This document shows, piece by piece, positions 36,208-47,635 of a stretch of DNA of 64,000 nt. The position numbers and the translations under genes are program-made. The notes beneath the pieces are model-generated. The model was not told the DNA's origin. It saw only the letters and a list, made by a program, of their open reading frames with translations, and searched no databases. Numbering within the stretch: the first letter of the stretch is position 1; each line of letters begins with the position of its first letter. The stretch is from Plectrocnemia conspersa (taxonomy: Eukaryota > Arthropoda > Insecta > Trichoptera > Polycentropodidae), in NCBI GenBank assembly GCA_009617715.1, contig VTFK01000592.1, positions 1 through 64,000 of the forward strand, read 5' to 3'.

Positions 36208-37103
36208 ATGCCTGCACTACACTCTCTGGAAGTTGGACAAGGTTGGCCAAGGACGGAGAATATAGTGGGTTATTTCGGCCGAGTTCGGTTCTGCCCGCTC
36301 TAAAATCTTTCGGTAGTTGTCCGAGGTTACCGAGAACGGGAGGTAAAGTGGGGGTAATTCAGCCGACTTGGCCAGCTTCGAGCGCTTCCGAACATTGTCG
36401 GCATATTTTCCGAGTCAAAGAGACCGAAGTCGGAGCTGCTCTTTGAGATAGAACGAATTCAATTTCAGTATGCGCGTAGGCGTCCTATGGTCAACACGCA
36501 TAACGAGCGCTGCATCGTGGTCACGTGGTCAAGTTATAATACCACATGCTTATCGGGGACTTAATGACATCTTTGAATATTTTAGGGCACCAAAAGGGAT
36601 TAATTATATTTTTGATAGTATATTCTTCTAACAGATATCGTTATTATATTTTTTTCATATAAAATTAAATAATTAGTGGTACTTGAATTTGTTAAAAAAA
36701 ATCTTTTCCAATATCCTTATGTATTTTCCTAGATCGGTTTATCTAAATATCACACCATTACGAATTCTTAATTAGAATCGATGGCAATAAATTCTAGGAT
36801 AGTCACAGATGTGGTGTTCGTATTCTGATGTATCATTTTTATGCCTTATGGCATTTTGCAAAAGCCGGCAAAGATTTTGCGTAAATTGAATATTTACAAC
36901 CACACAAACGTTTATAATTATCAGTAGCGTAATTTTAATAATATGACAATTTAAAAATTGCGATTATTTGGCACATTTTTCGATCGCGCGCAAATATGCC
37001 AGCTGTACATGCCAGCAGCCGCAGCGCGGACGCCGTCCGGACGGCATATGAATTTGTGGCTGTGTGGCCACTACTAGGATGTCGGCGACCTCAGTGCAGG
37101 CAT
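36208..37103. mobile_element. 0.9-kb GC-rich non-autonomous DNA element, copy 2 (inverted)
   Basis: It starts ATGCCTGCACTACACTCTCT and ends AGTGCAGGCAT. Its interior, read in reverse complement, follows copy 1 (26837-27942) closely, for example GCCAGCTGTACATGCCAGCA here against the complement there. It lacks the extra segment and the terminal palindrome of copy 1, so it probably shows the more original structure. A TA on both sides would fit as a target duplication but copy 1 does not confirm it. No transposase is encoded. Confidence 0.85.
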
Positions 37104-37859
37104 TAAAATATATATATATAAGATCGCAAATAAATTACAGCTGCGCTGCATGGTTTAAAAAGAAAATTGTTTTAAACAACTTTAAAAGGATACTGGTATA
37201 AAAAACGAGGTTGCTCATTTTTAAAAAGTATTAAAAGCATTGCTGTATGATCTGGTTTATCATGATTTAGTAACTAAAATGTAATTTTCCAAGAAATAAA
37301 AAAAAAATATATATAAGGAAATTCAAACAAATGTTAAGAGAATTTCTTGAAAAAACTGTTAAATCAGGAATTCTCATATCAAGAATTTTTCGTTACAAAT
37401 TAAAATTGCTCAACTGAAATCGCGTCAAATCGATGGATTGTCGACACCACCCCCATATTTCATAAGTATGTACTATAATAAAAACACGCTACGTCGAAAA
37501 CGCAATGACTTTTTTAAACAACAATGGACGAACAAACTATTATATTATATGTATATCAAAGGCAGTCTTTTAATGCGAATATATATTCCACAAATTAAAC
37601 AATGACTACATTTTTTTTAATTTACGTCCATTTATAATCAAATTATCACAAACTCGAGCGCGTTTCACGAAACACAAAAGTAATCACCAAAACACAAAAA
37701 AAAACACCGAGCGATTAAATTCTCTGCATCATAATGATCACAATCGTCGTTTTTTACGGGCAATACAACCGAGCGATATATTGTGTGTGCACACAACACG
37801 TATGAATTATTTATGCGAAAGCGTTAAAAAATTCAAAAGTTTGTTAATTTAACGTTTAT
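37104..37859. other. AT-rich non-coding DNA
   Basis: No features were recognised. Confidence 0.5.
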
Positions 37860-38240
37860 TAAGAGCGTACGTCAACCCTTTTACGATTTCGCATACGAAT
37901 GCTACGTACTACGGAATGTCACGGTACCGTAATAAAGGATGTCGCGCCGACAACCGCCGACTCGTGGGATTCTCGCGGGACCTTTTTTGTCGGTGAATTT
38001 TGAGAGTGAAAGAGAGCCGGACAGCGAAGACCAACAAAGGCCGAATTCGGCACGCCCCGCGGAACTGGTATCCGCGAACGTACGACCGGACGTCGCCCTG
38101 CCGGAATAACAATTAACGTGACCGACGATGGTCAGGACACTTCCGGGACGACGACATGTGTGTGTGTGTGATGCATCGCCAATTTTACAGAAAACGTGAC
38201 TGACGTTCCGTGAATCGTAGAAAATGTCCAGGTAAAAATC
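37860..38240. promoter_or_regulatory. CpG-rich block, possible promoter or first exon
   Basis: This is one of the most GC- and CpG-rich unique blocks in the window. On the plus strand it ends with AAAATGTCCAGGTAAAAATC, where ATGTCCAG is followed by an acceptable splice donor, as at the end of a short first coding exon. A minus-strand open frame (37909-38112) crosses it but has no known motif. A (TG)n run lies at 38158. A CpG island, an enhancer or a fragment of an unrecognised element are all possible. Confidence 0.3.
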
Positions 38241-38760
38241 TAGCGGTACGTTTTCACATTCATCTTCGCTACATCTTTCAAATTAGTAGGCAAGAGCGTT
38301 GAAGAGGCACGCATGATAAGAAACTCCTGAATGTTGTAGAATTAAACAGCAGGACGAATTTTGCAATCGTTCAACAGTGGTTAAATTATATATCAATGTC
38401 ATTTACGTTAAATCGAAACATTAGCAGAAATCATCAACAATATGTGAGATAAATTCGAACTGCTCATTATAGTTGTTTGTTAATTGTACGATGATTAGAT
38501 AAATCAAACGTTAAAAGACATATATTTCATACTTCGCGCTCGTTAGCGACCCAATTGTGGCAAAATCAGAGGTCGCGTTGTTTTGTGTCCTACCTTCGGC
38601 CTACGACATTTCAGTGAAATCATATTAGGAAAAATTATCACTGTGGTACATTATCACATTGTAGAATATTTATTCTCATTAAAACACTGCCTTCGAAATA
38701 GCTAAGCGATTTAACAATAAATTATTTTAAGAGATATGTGCATTTAAATATATAATTTGT
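38241..38760. other. Non-coding DNA
   Basis: Nothing was recognised. Confidence 0.5.
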
Positions 38761-39443
38761 CACATAAAACGAATTTTTGTGCATTAAAATGATAAAAAAT
38801 GAGCATTAAATAAATATAATTACGTCAATAAATTGAGCAACATTTTATTTGTAGTGTGCACTAAAACGAATGATTTGTGCATTAAAATACTACGAAGTGA
38901 GCATTAAATAAATATATCTTTGTTAAATAAAAAATATTACATTGCGCATTATTATTGTAATAAATTTTCCCGAGTTAAATAATTTATATATTTAATATTT
39001 TGAACCATTTATGTATGGCCAAATCTTGTAGCCAATTTATGCAATCCTTTTTTTAAATAGATTCGTTGCAGAGTTATTCATGGGGTGTTCACGATTCTGA
39101 TTAAACGCTCGCTCGCACCTAACCTGTCCAACACTATTTTTTTATTGGCTCTACAATATTTTTTGGATGGACATGTGATTAACTTGTCGCATATTTGCCA
39201 ACGACATCCTGTGTCACCAAGCGGTCACCCATCCAAGTATTGACCAGGTCCAATGCTGCTCAGCTTCGATGAACGAACGGAAACAGGTGCATTCAGCATG
39301 ATATGGTCGTTGGATACACCAATGTATTTATTTTAATGCACATATTATTCGTTTTAGGTCACATTAAAAATAAAATGTTGCTCAAATAGATATTTTTTAA
39401 TGAACATTTTTTATTATTGTAATGCGCAAACAATTTGTTTTAT
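38761..39443. mobile_element. 683-bp long-inverted-repeat (foldback-like) element
   Basis: The left arm 38761-38888 is matched in inverted form by 39330-39443. Shared phrases include GAGCAACATTTTATTT, AAAACGAAT with TTGTGCATTAAAA, and ATAAAAAATG-GCATTAAA. The left arm is itself partly duplicated in direct orientation (the AAAACGAAT...GAGCATTAAATAAATAT block occurs twice, 38765-38816 and 38862-38914). No transposase is present. The interior holds a 5S rRNA-like sequence. Target duplication could not be determined. Confidence 0.75.
39197..39314 (-). rRNA. 5S rRNA-like sequence (pseudogene or 5S-derived SINE head)
   Basis: Read on the minus strand, 118 bases follow the 5S rRNA plan from CCAACGACCATAT through the A-box-like AAGCTGAGCAGCATTGG to the C box TACTTGGATGGGTGACCGC and the closing GTCGTTGGC. 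The 5' CCAACGAC and 3' GTCGTTGG ends pair, as in helix I. Length fits the usual 120 or so bases. The middle part (around helix III, CTGTTTCCGTTCGTTCATCG) is diverged, so it is more likely a 5S-derived pseudogene or SINE-like unit than a working gene. No T-run terminator follows directly. It sits inside the inverted-repeat element next to its right arm. Confidence 0.8.
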
Positions 39444-39756
39444 ATTTATATTATATATTGCTCATATAAATTATCAGAATAGTGATAATTTTCATAGAAA
39501 ATGATTTTATATTTTTTCGAATTAATATAAGGAAAATATGTTTTAAAATGAAAATTATAAAATTTACTATAGACCACCACCACAATGATAAAATAATATT
39601 GAAAAAAAAGGTTATGGGTTGTTATATTGACTTTTACAACTTTCATTAGTTCATGGTGGGTTTTGTTGGATCTTGGTTTGAACAGCAAATGGACGTTTCG
39701 CAACTGTCTTTGGATTCGGTGTAACATATACAATCAAATAAAAATATATAGAAGTG

Positions 39757-39850
39757 CAGTGGTTCCCGAACTTCTTTGACTCTCGGCGCCTTGTTGAATC
39801 TAGGTTTTCCCCAAGGCGTCAAATTATAACACCTTGTGTAATAGCGAATA
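39757..39850 (+). mobile_element. Single hAT-type terminus
   Basis: CAGTGGTTCCCGAACTTCTT followed by TGACTCTCGGCGCCTTG is a typical hAT left end with subterminal GGCGCC. No right end was seen within several kb, so this is a truncated remnant. Its subterminal TCTAGGTTTTCCCCAAGGCG resembles a phrase at 22.89 kb. Confidence 0.5.
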
Positions 39851-42090
39851 TAAAAATGATTAACTATTTCCAGAGACTTTCGAAAACAGATATTATTAAA
39901 TATACACCGCGCAAATTTTGGAAACTACTGTACAAGTGTAATATAATTAAAGATGAAACGAAACAATACAATTAAAAATCTATAAACAACCAGAAAATTA
40001 CCGAAATCAAACATACTGTCAGTGTGTTTAATTTCGTGAAGAAATGTTATAAACCGAGAACAAGTTCCGGCACAAAAACTTTAGATATTGAATGATAATA
40101 CCTTTGTAGAAATGTTTAATTGAAAAAAATCTACGGGAACTCCATGAATTTTTAAGATCAACTTATGTACATATTCCTACAAAATAAAATATTTCTTGTA
40201 CTGAAATTCGTGAATGCGTTATATAAAATACGACTACGTTGTTGAGTTTCTTCTCATTTCGCAGCACAGACCTTCGCATTTTGATGCCTTATTATAAATA
40301 TTGACTCTGTGAGAGTTAAATTAAAATTCTCATTAAAGAAAATGAAAATATCCTTTGTAAAATTTTTCCTTTTAAAAATAATTCCTCAGAGATCGTTATT
40401 CGGCTATTAATGTTTTATAAAGTAAATATTCCAAAGTTAATATTATTATTATACAAAAATAATAATTTCATTTACTCTACGAAATATGTATATTGTCTCG
40501 CCCGACAATGGGTTAAACTAAAGATAAAGTAAAAGTAGCGCGGATTATTCTCATTTGCATTATACTTCCGACGAAGTAGTTCGGAACGAAATATTTTAAA
40601 TACGTCGTACTTTCACAGTATTGAAATACGACCCAAAGTTGGCTGGCATATTCCAAAGATTAATATTCTGAAACGTTCTATTCATAAGCATTGCAAAAAT
40701 AAAGATAACCGCTGACTTGGGCTTCTATTATTTTTTCGAGAGAAAAAAACACCGATCGCAAAATTAAACCCTTCTATGCAAAACCATCGCCCGGAAGCTT
40801 TGAGAACTAAAAGCTTTTTAGAAGTTCATCGCGGTCGAATCTCAAAAACCATCCCCAATCCATCTCAGGGACTTCGGACGCGGTCACCCTACAAAATGCT
40901 ACTTTACGTGTCTGAAAGCAATTTTTTTTCAGACTATGCATAATTCAGTGGCAATCAAACCGCGAAACTTGAGAGCTCGTTAATTATTTATGTGGCCCGA
41001 GTTCGTTTGATTCGCCCGTTCTAATGATTGATGCTGATTGAAAAACTATTTAACTTTGGTACGATTGTGAAACAAACGAGCACGAATACATAAATCTGGT
41101 ATTTTACAACAAACACGTGTTCGGTGGAAATTCAAATAAAAAATAAACGCGAAAATATATTGCTATCTGTGTGAACTTGCGACATGCGCGGACGAAAGGT
41201 CGTAAGCGACGATTGCACAAAACAAAACGAGTTATTTGTATTACGACGCAGATTATTATACAGACAGTATATTATACTAGAGATAAGCGGTTAAGAGTTC
41301 GCAGACGCTTGTTTGGTTTGTGGTAATAAGCAATATTGGAACTTGAGATTGTAAATATGATTTAAATATTATTAAAAGTTATATTTTTGAAAGTAATATA
41401 ACGAACAGAAAAAGAAAATCCGCAAGAAAATTAACATATTAACGACTGCTATAATTAGTGCACATGGTTAGTAACTAATCTGTGGCTTCTAATTAGCATG
41501 TTCATAATCATAAACACGCTTTAGTATTCATTGAGATCTATTACAACGTAAAACACGTTAACTCCCATTGCCACAAAAAATATACATGTATAAATTTATA
41601 CACTGAATAGTAATTTTCCTGCAATATATCATTTTTGCGTTGGCAAAGTACTAAAACAGGATTTTTAATTAAATTTATATATTGAATTCGTTTAAGCCGA
41701 GTTTATTAATTCATCGCTAACTGTTGTTTCAAAGCGTGGCAATTTAATTTCCTTATTGACGCTGTAGCACTGGAGATACAGGTAAACATACATTACTTAA
41801 TTTTATTTGAACAGTGATAAATTTTATTTGAAATATTTTTAATATAGCTAATTGTTTATACACTAAACAAATATAATCAAAAACACATAAAAGAGACTAA
41901 TATTAAAATGTATTTCTTAATGCACTAAGTTTCTTTATTCCATTTAGGAAGCCCGCTACATTTTTACTTTTGCGGATTGTTCTATTATTCTTAGTTCGTT
42001 ATTTAGCTTATCTACAATATTGCCTATGCAATAAATTAGTGTCGTCTGCAAAAACATGTATTTTACATTTTTATATATTATTAATTATAG
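39851..42090. other. Non-coding DNA with a GC-richer block at 40.5-41.1 kb
   Basis: The block 40500-41060 contains phrases such as CTCATTTGCATTATAC (octamer-like) and TCTAATGATTGATGCTGAT without repeat character; it is a candidate enhancer by composition only. The rest is AT-rich. Confidence 0.35.
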
Positions 42091-42098
42091 CATTAATA

Positions 42099-43347
42099 CA
42101 GCGGTTCCCAACCTGTGGTACGCGAAAAATAATCAGTAATGGCGGACATAAAAAGTAAAAAAATATCATTTAAACTATTGTATGTTTCCTAAATGTAATT
42201 TTTCAGAAAAGCTCGATGACGATCTTTAATGTTAATGATCAAATTGAAAGTATGATTAAGAGATTAGATTTTTGGAAACAGTGTATCGAAAACAATCAAC
42301 CGGAAGTATTCGAAATTCTACATACTTTTTTGGTTGAAAATAAAGTTAGCTTGTCTCAAGATTTACAAGAACATATAATAGTTCATTAAACAGGATTAAA
42401 AACGTCTTTCATGGAGTATTTTCCAAAACCCGAAAACAAAGATAATAATTGGATTTTAAACCCCTTCTATGCAGAAAATTTAGAAAAAGCTTCATCGTTA
42501 TCAGTAAAAGATAAAGAAAAATTTAATAGACTTATCAAGTGACAAAACTATACAAAAAATAAAAATTCGAACGAAATAATCAAATTAATTTTTGGTTAAA
42601 CATTGATAAAGAATATGAAGAACTTTCTGAAAAAGCTCTCAAATTCTTATTACCGTTCACTAGTACGGAATTAGTAGAAAGAGCTTTTTCTTCATGTTTT
42701 TTTTTAAAAATATATATCGAAACAAATTGGACGCAGGTGTAGATTTAAGGGTATATCTCACATCTTTTGAACCAAATTTCAAAAAATTATGTTCTTCGAA
42801 ACAAGCACAAAGATATCATTAAATTTATTTTGCTTATATTATTGTGCTTAAATTTTCGTAAAATTTGTTTAAAAATTAAACTTATAACTTGATAACAATG
42901 TATTATAATCTTTAGCAACACTTTCAAAACTATTATTTTCGATAATAAAAATATTTTTAAATACAATTTCATTAATATTATTGTATTTAAAACAAAAATT
43001 TTTTTTTTTTTTTCTACAAATAATTTAATTTAATTCTATGTAATTTTTTTTTAATTAAAATTAGTTGTTAAAAAAATACTTCTTGAAATGTCCCGGTTTT
43101 GAATTTCGACAAGAAATGAGCTTCGGCAGCTTTTATTTAAAAAAAATTGTGATATGTAAAGTTCAAATGTCTTATTTTTTTTTATACTTAAATGAATTGA
43201 GTTCTGGGTAATATTGTCCCCCAAAAAAATTTATAATGCAAATAGAATAACAAATTTCTCGAAATACAATCATTTTTACGAAGTGGTACAATTATGCGAG
43301 ATGTACTACCAAGTGGTACGCGAGCCAAAAAAGGTTGGGAAACGCTG
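42099..43347 (+). mobile_element. 1.25-kb internally deleted hAT copy, target duplication CATTAATA
   Basis: The ends CAGCGGTTCCCAACC and GGTTGGGAAACGCTG are flanked by perfect 8-bp duplications CATTAATA (42091-42098 and 43348-43355). Subterminal GTGGTACGCGA and TGGTACGCGAGCC are shared by both ends. The whole copy aligns with 54235-55678 in the same orientation. Its 15-base ends are nearly the same as those of the larger hAT at 16728, with two internal changes. Only the C-terminal part of a transposase remains, so the copy needs help to move. Confidence 0.96.
42205..42825 (+). pseudogene. Remnant of hAT transposase C-terminal region
   Basis: A likely intron acceptor TAATTTTTCAG precedes the reading VNDQIESMIKRLDFWKQCIE, then FMEYFPKPENKDNNWILNPF, then, in another frame, KALKFLLPFTSTELVERAF and YRNKLDAGVDLRVYLTSF. 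This is the C-terminal third of a ZBED-like hAT transposase including the dimerisation motif (compare LLPFVTSYLCETGFSAL in the large hAT). In-frame stops and at least two frameshifts occur. The catalytic Asp residues and BED finger are missing. Copy 2 at 54.4 kb has the same extent, so the deletion predates both insertions. Confidence 0.9.
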
Positions 43348-43355
43348 CATTAATA

Positions 43356-43479
43356 TATATTATAAACAACAATGTTCCTAATTTGGACCATGTGGTACCC
43401 GTGAGATATTATTTTTTCTTTGGAATAAGCTTTTTTTAAAAATAATTAGCAAACTATCACTATTCACTTATAATTTCTT
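43356..43479. other. Short AT-rich spacer
   Basis: Nothing was recognised. Confidence 0.5.
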
Positions 43480-43680
43480 TAACATTATACTTCTGTCTAT
43501 TGAAAGCTCTCTTGAAATCAAAGAACACAGCTCCAATGATATTGTTCGTATCCTTGGCCAACAACCAATCATTCCTGTAATGCAGTCTCAGTGGAATGTT
43601 TTTGTGAAATAATAAAATCCTTCAATTGTTTGATTACTACATTTTCAATCACCTTTTCCGTACAAGAAAATATCTCATTT
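43480..43680 (-). pseudogene. Non-LTR reverse transcriptase fragment
   Basis: On the minus strand EKVIENVVIKQLKDFIISQ, then HSTETALQ, then after a stop and frameshift DWLLAKDTNNIIGAVFFDF followed by KRAFN. This order (fingers domain, STETAL motif, motif A with DF-KRAFN) is typical of LINE reverse transcriptases of the jockey/CR1/L2-like classes. About 65 residues remain. It differs from the fragment at 23.6 kb and covers a region slightly N-terminal of it. Confidence 0.9.
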
Positions 43681-44929
43681 CCTCAACATTTTTAGTATTT
43701 TAGGTATATATATAATAGTAGCAATCTGAAATTATAATGTAATTCTTCTTCGGAGAGTGCTTTATTTACTGAATAATGTAATTTAGTTCTTAGTATATCC
43801 CACATTTTTTTAAATTATATTTATATCCAATTCATCACTACGTTTTTTTTCATTTTACAAATAATGTTTTGATTTTCTTCCATAGATACTGATTGATTTA
43901 AATCCTCCAAATTTTACATTTAATGTTTCATAATGAACTGAGGTATTGAATTCGCAATCTCTTCTAAACCCTCAATGTATGTATTAATTTTTCTGCTCTC
44001 ATATGATGATCTTTAATATATGTATTTTCATCAATCCCCATATTTATTATGTCGTTTCTATGAGTAGCATTATTTTTTTTTATTGTTTTTCATGTTTTAT
44101 TTAATTTTTTTTATTATACACCTTTTTATAAATGTGTCATATGTAATAAATGTGTCACATGTTTTAATTTCAAGACCCAAATGATTGCTTGTATCAAATT
44201 ATATATAGTGAACTCGAATAATAGGACGAAATAAAAAGGCATTATTCAGTGAATCGCTCGTCACTCATTTTTCGCATTTATCTCGGTATCAATCTTCACA
44301 ATAAAAAAAAAGCGATTCTTCATCGTCTGTGCCGACAGTTGGTTCTTCGACTGTCATCAATCGTTCGTCAACCCACGGGCGATATATCAACGGCGAAAAT
44401 ACATACAGCACACATAGCTCATAAAATAATACATTTCGCATGCGGAAAGCGGTAAGCACTGCGGTCTCGGCGGAATTTTGTCACGGTCCGGCGCCGTTCG
44501 CTCGTTATTTCTGCGCAGCCACGCCGTTCAAGTTCAAGACCATCGAACATAACGTCCGTTCGCTTTTTTTGTGTTCTCAAAAAAAAAAGCAATGCACTAG
44601 ATCCAGTTCTAGAGCTGAAGCAGCGACTAAAGTAGTACCGTGCGGTTTGACATTTGACATTGTCGATTGAGCTGCAACACTACTACACTGGCAAATCGCA
44701 TAAGCTAGAACTTTGGCAGTCAGTCAATCAATCGGTCTTATGCAATGCTTTTAAGTGCGATTCGAACTAAAGCTAGTTATATAAATCGAAATCAATATAG
44801 TGTGACATTATGAAAGCAATTAAAAAAGTAATGATCTCACAGTCCTAAGACAGAGCAACAAAAACAAATTTCATTTGATATATAATACATGACACATGAG
44901 AGTTCATCTAAACACGTATTAAGTGGAGC
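43681..44929. other. Non-coding DNA; GC-richer part at 44.25-44.7 kb
   Basis: AGTGAACTCGAATAATAGGA at 44208 resembles a pogo/Tc1-type end but lacks a partner. Two overlapping frames at 44249-44670 show no known domain; GCGGTAAGCACTG at 44449 could be a splice donor. None of this is sufficient to call a gene. Confidence 0.35.
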
Positions 44930-45006
44930 TACACCGACATCGTCACGTAGTGAGAAGAACAAGAACGAAGCCGCTTCCCTCTTCACGTCAACCTTAGTCC
45001 AGCTTT
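44930..45006 (+). repeat. Dispersed repeat family R2, copy C (3' part)
   Basis: CACCGACATCGTCACG at the left and GCCGCTTCCCTCTTCACGTC followed by AACCTTAGTCCAGC at the right match copies at 9.0 and 10.9 kb. The 5' part seen in copies A and B is not evident. Confidence 0.6.
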
Positions 45007-46153
45007 ATAAATATGATAATATTACTATTAATATACCTATTATCCCTTCAAATTTACAAAAATAAATAAATGAGAATATTGAGCATGGAATTATGAAAAA
45101 AAAATGCAACCATAATAATATTTATTTACACCAAGGAAAATATTATACATAAGCGAGACGCCATAAACTGTTGATTTCTTTGCCATTATCTCCATATTAC
45201 CAAGTTTTTCTTTGATATGATAATCGTTTGATATTACAATAATGAACTCGGCCAAGTTACAACGGGCGCCCGTTATAAAACTCATTTATACATAGCATAA
45301 TTGAAAGCATTTACACGTAAAACTCGACATTAACGAACTTGGCGCAGGAAAATAACGGAGCGGAAAAAAAGAATAACCAGCCGCGAGACATTCGAGTCCG
45401 GAAAGGGATGTACAAGAAATTACGGCCGAAAAGTTCAAATAATAAATTCGCAATTAATCATTCGCGAAAATTCTACGCAGAAGCCTTTACGATGCGAGAA
45501 AGTCTAACTTTGAACAAAATGGTTAAAAATATAAAAGTTATTCTTATTATGTAACAATTACCATTATTTATATATTTCGTGTTGAGTCCGCTGTATGACA
45601 GACAGTCGCGTCTTTATCAGCAAAAGGTCATGCGTATGTATATGTTCATAAATAAACATTAATTAATGAGATAACGGACTGATGTCAATTTGTTTGTTTA
45701 GTCATAAAATACATATACATATGGGCATGTTCGGACAGATACAGAAATCGATAAACCGACCGAAATGGAGACTGTTTTCACCAGGCGCTGTTTGAACAGG
45801 CGCCACATTCGTCACATTTTCACCTCAAATATACGGCGAAATTACGCATAAGGGTATGGCATTATACATTATATAAAATAGTACTATCCTACATATTATT
45901 ATATATATATAGATAGATATATCCTACAAATGAATTTTACTTAACCAACGTACTCTTTCTCATGCGTATCGATATCTCTAGATACGATTACGTTATATTT
46001 TCTAAATATTCAGTCGTATGTATGAAACTTTACTTTGCATTTAAGAGTTATCCGTGACATTGACAAAGAGCATTACTAAAAAAAATCTACATATGTCCGA
46101 TTTGTATGCGGCTTTCTCAATTGCATTGTATATTTCATATCAAGTAGTCCATT
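45007..46153. other. Non-coding DNA
   Basis: Short frames on both strands have no recognisable domains. A (TA)n/(TAGA) run occurs near 45900-45930. Confidence 0.5.
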
Positions 46154-46673
46154 TTAACCCTTTAGCGCGCAAATTAATTATTTTGGAATTAAGGGTTAAA
46201 AAATTACTTTTTAGAACTTTTATTATATATAAAAAGTAATTTTAATAAAAAAAATTAAAAAAAACAATTTTTTTTTTGGAAATTTCGAAAATTTTGTCGG
46301 TTGATATATCGACATTTGACCACTTAGGGTGATATTTTAAAAATATGTTTATTATATAATGAACGATCAAATATTGGCACACAAATATAATTTATTGTTT
46401 GAAATATATTACATATACACATATAAAGAAATATTGTTAAAAAATAATTCTTTTAGAGTTTTGTAATGTTTTATTTTGATTTTTGATTTTATCGTGTTTT
46501 GGCCTATAGCAACAACTTAATTTCATATGGTCGATATATCAACAAAAGAGCTTCCTCGATGACATATTGTGATGCTAAGGAAGATTTTATTATGAATAGG
46601 TATTGAATTATAGACCGTTATGTCGTCGGTCGATATATCGACCGTTTTCGCCCTTTGCGCGCTAAAGGGTTAA
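46154..46673. mobile_element. 520-bp piggyBac-like TTAA element with internal GATATATC palindromes
   Basis: TTAACCCTTTAGCGCGCAAA at the left mirrors TTTGCGCGCTAAAGGGTTAA at the right, a perfect 20-base inverted match including TTAA on both sides. Near the ends GTTGATATATCGAC (46301), GGTCGATATATCAAC (46528) and the fully palindromic GGTCGATATATCGACC (46628) recur. No transposase frame is present. Perfect ends suggest a recent or well-conserved copy. Confidence 0.9.
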
Positions 46674-46744
46674 AGACGTTCGAAGTATTTATTCCACAAG
46701 GAATGTTGTTCCTCATATATTTTTATTATTTGTAGACAAACTTT

Positions 46745-47445
46745 TTTTGGTCTACTGTGCATTATAATGTCAATAAAAAATTAGGCAATGATAAATTTAA
46801 ATTTGGGGTTTGACGAGGGTACTGTTAGTCAAAGAACTATAAGGCAAAATTAAAGTGTAATAACTCAATCTGCTGTTCATCAAAAATGAAGCTAATCCAG
46901 TTTAGATAATCGCAGCAGATTTAGAAGTTTCTCGTGTAACAATTTCATGGTATCAGGATGCCATAGCGCAACGAAATACAACCTTTTCAAGTATGTTCTT
47001 TATTAATTCTAAGGAATCATTCTTGAATAAAGACATTATTATCAGCGATGGCAAATAAATAAACGCAAAATAGTAAGGGAATTATTCATCAATCGTGGCT
47101 TAAACCAGGCGGCGAGATAATTATAGCTGAATCGCATATAAAATTATTCATAAAACATACGATGTTGGTGAACATACTTTAATCGATACTACCCCCATGA
47201 TAATATGAGACCTCATACTTTACTTATCCCTGTTGCAAAATTAAACGAATTGGAATTGAAAATTTTGCCTCATCCACTATATTCCTCTGACCTTTTCTCC
47301 TACAGATTATCACATTTTGACACGAAAAATTTAAAAATCAGAATGATATTATAAAATTTATTCATCGTGAAATCGTTGTCAAAAGACAATTTCTGCTAAA
47401 GGAGTATATTTTTAATATTGAAATTGTAAGAATATAAAAAAAATT
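46745..47445 (+). pseudogene. Mariner (DD34D) transposase relic, internally deleted
   Basis: Pieces in changing frames match the mariner plan: GFDEGTVSQRTIRQN (46808-46852) from the first helix-turn-helix, ADLEVSRVTISWY (about 46917-46955) from the second, HDNMRPHT (47196-47219) with the second catalytic Asp, and LPHPLYSSDL (47266-47295), the signature before the third Asp. The distance between the DNA-binding part and HDNMRPHT is only about 240 bases, less than expected, so the segment carrying the first catalytic Asp appears to be deleted. Many stops make it inactive. Terminal inverted repeats could not be placed. Confidence 0.9.
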
Positions 47446-47635
47446 ATTTCATTAAAAAAATCAGGCATTTAAAATGAAACAAACTCATATAGATTAAAAT
47501 ATTGCGCGATCAAATCGCATGTATGACGTGATACAGAAACGATTCCCAAAAAATTCAATATTAAAAAAAAAGTAATAGTAAAATATCAGTCAAATCGAAT
47601 ATGATCTTTGAGAATAAAATAGTTGTAGTTAGCAA
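47446..47635. other. AT-rich spacer
   Basis: Nothing was recognised. Confidence 0.5.
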
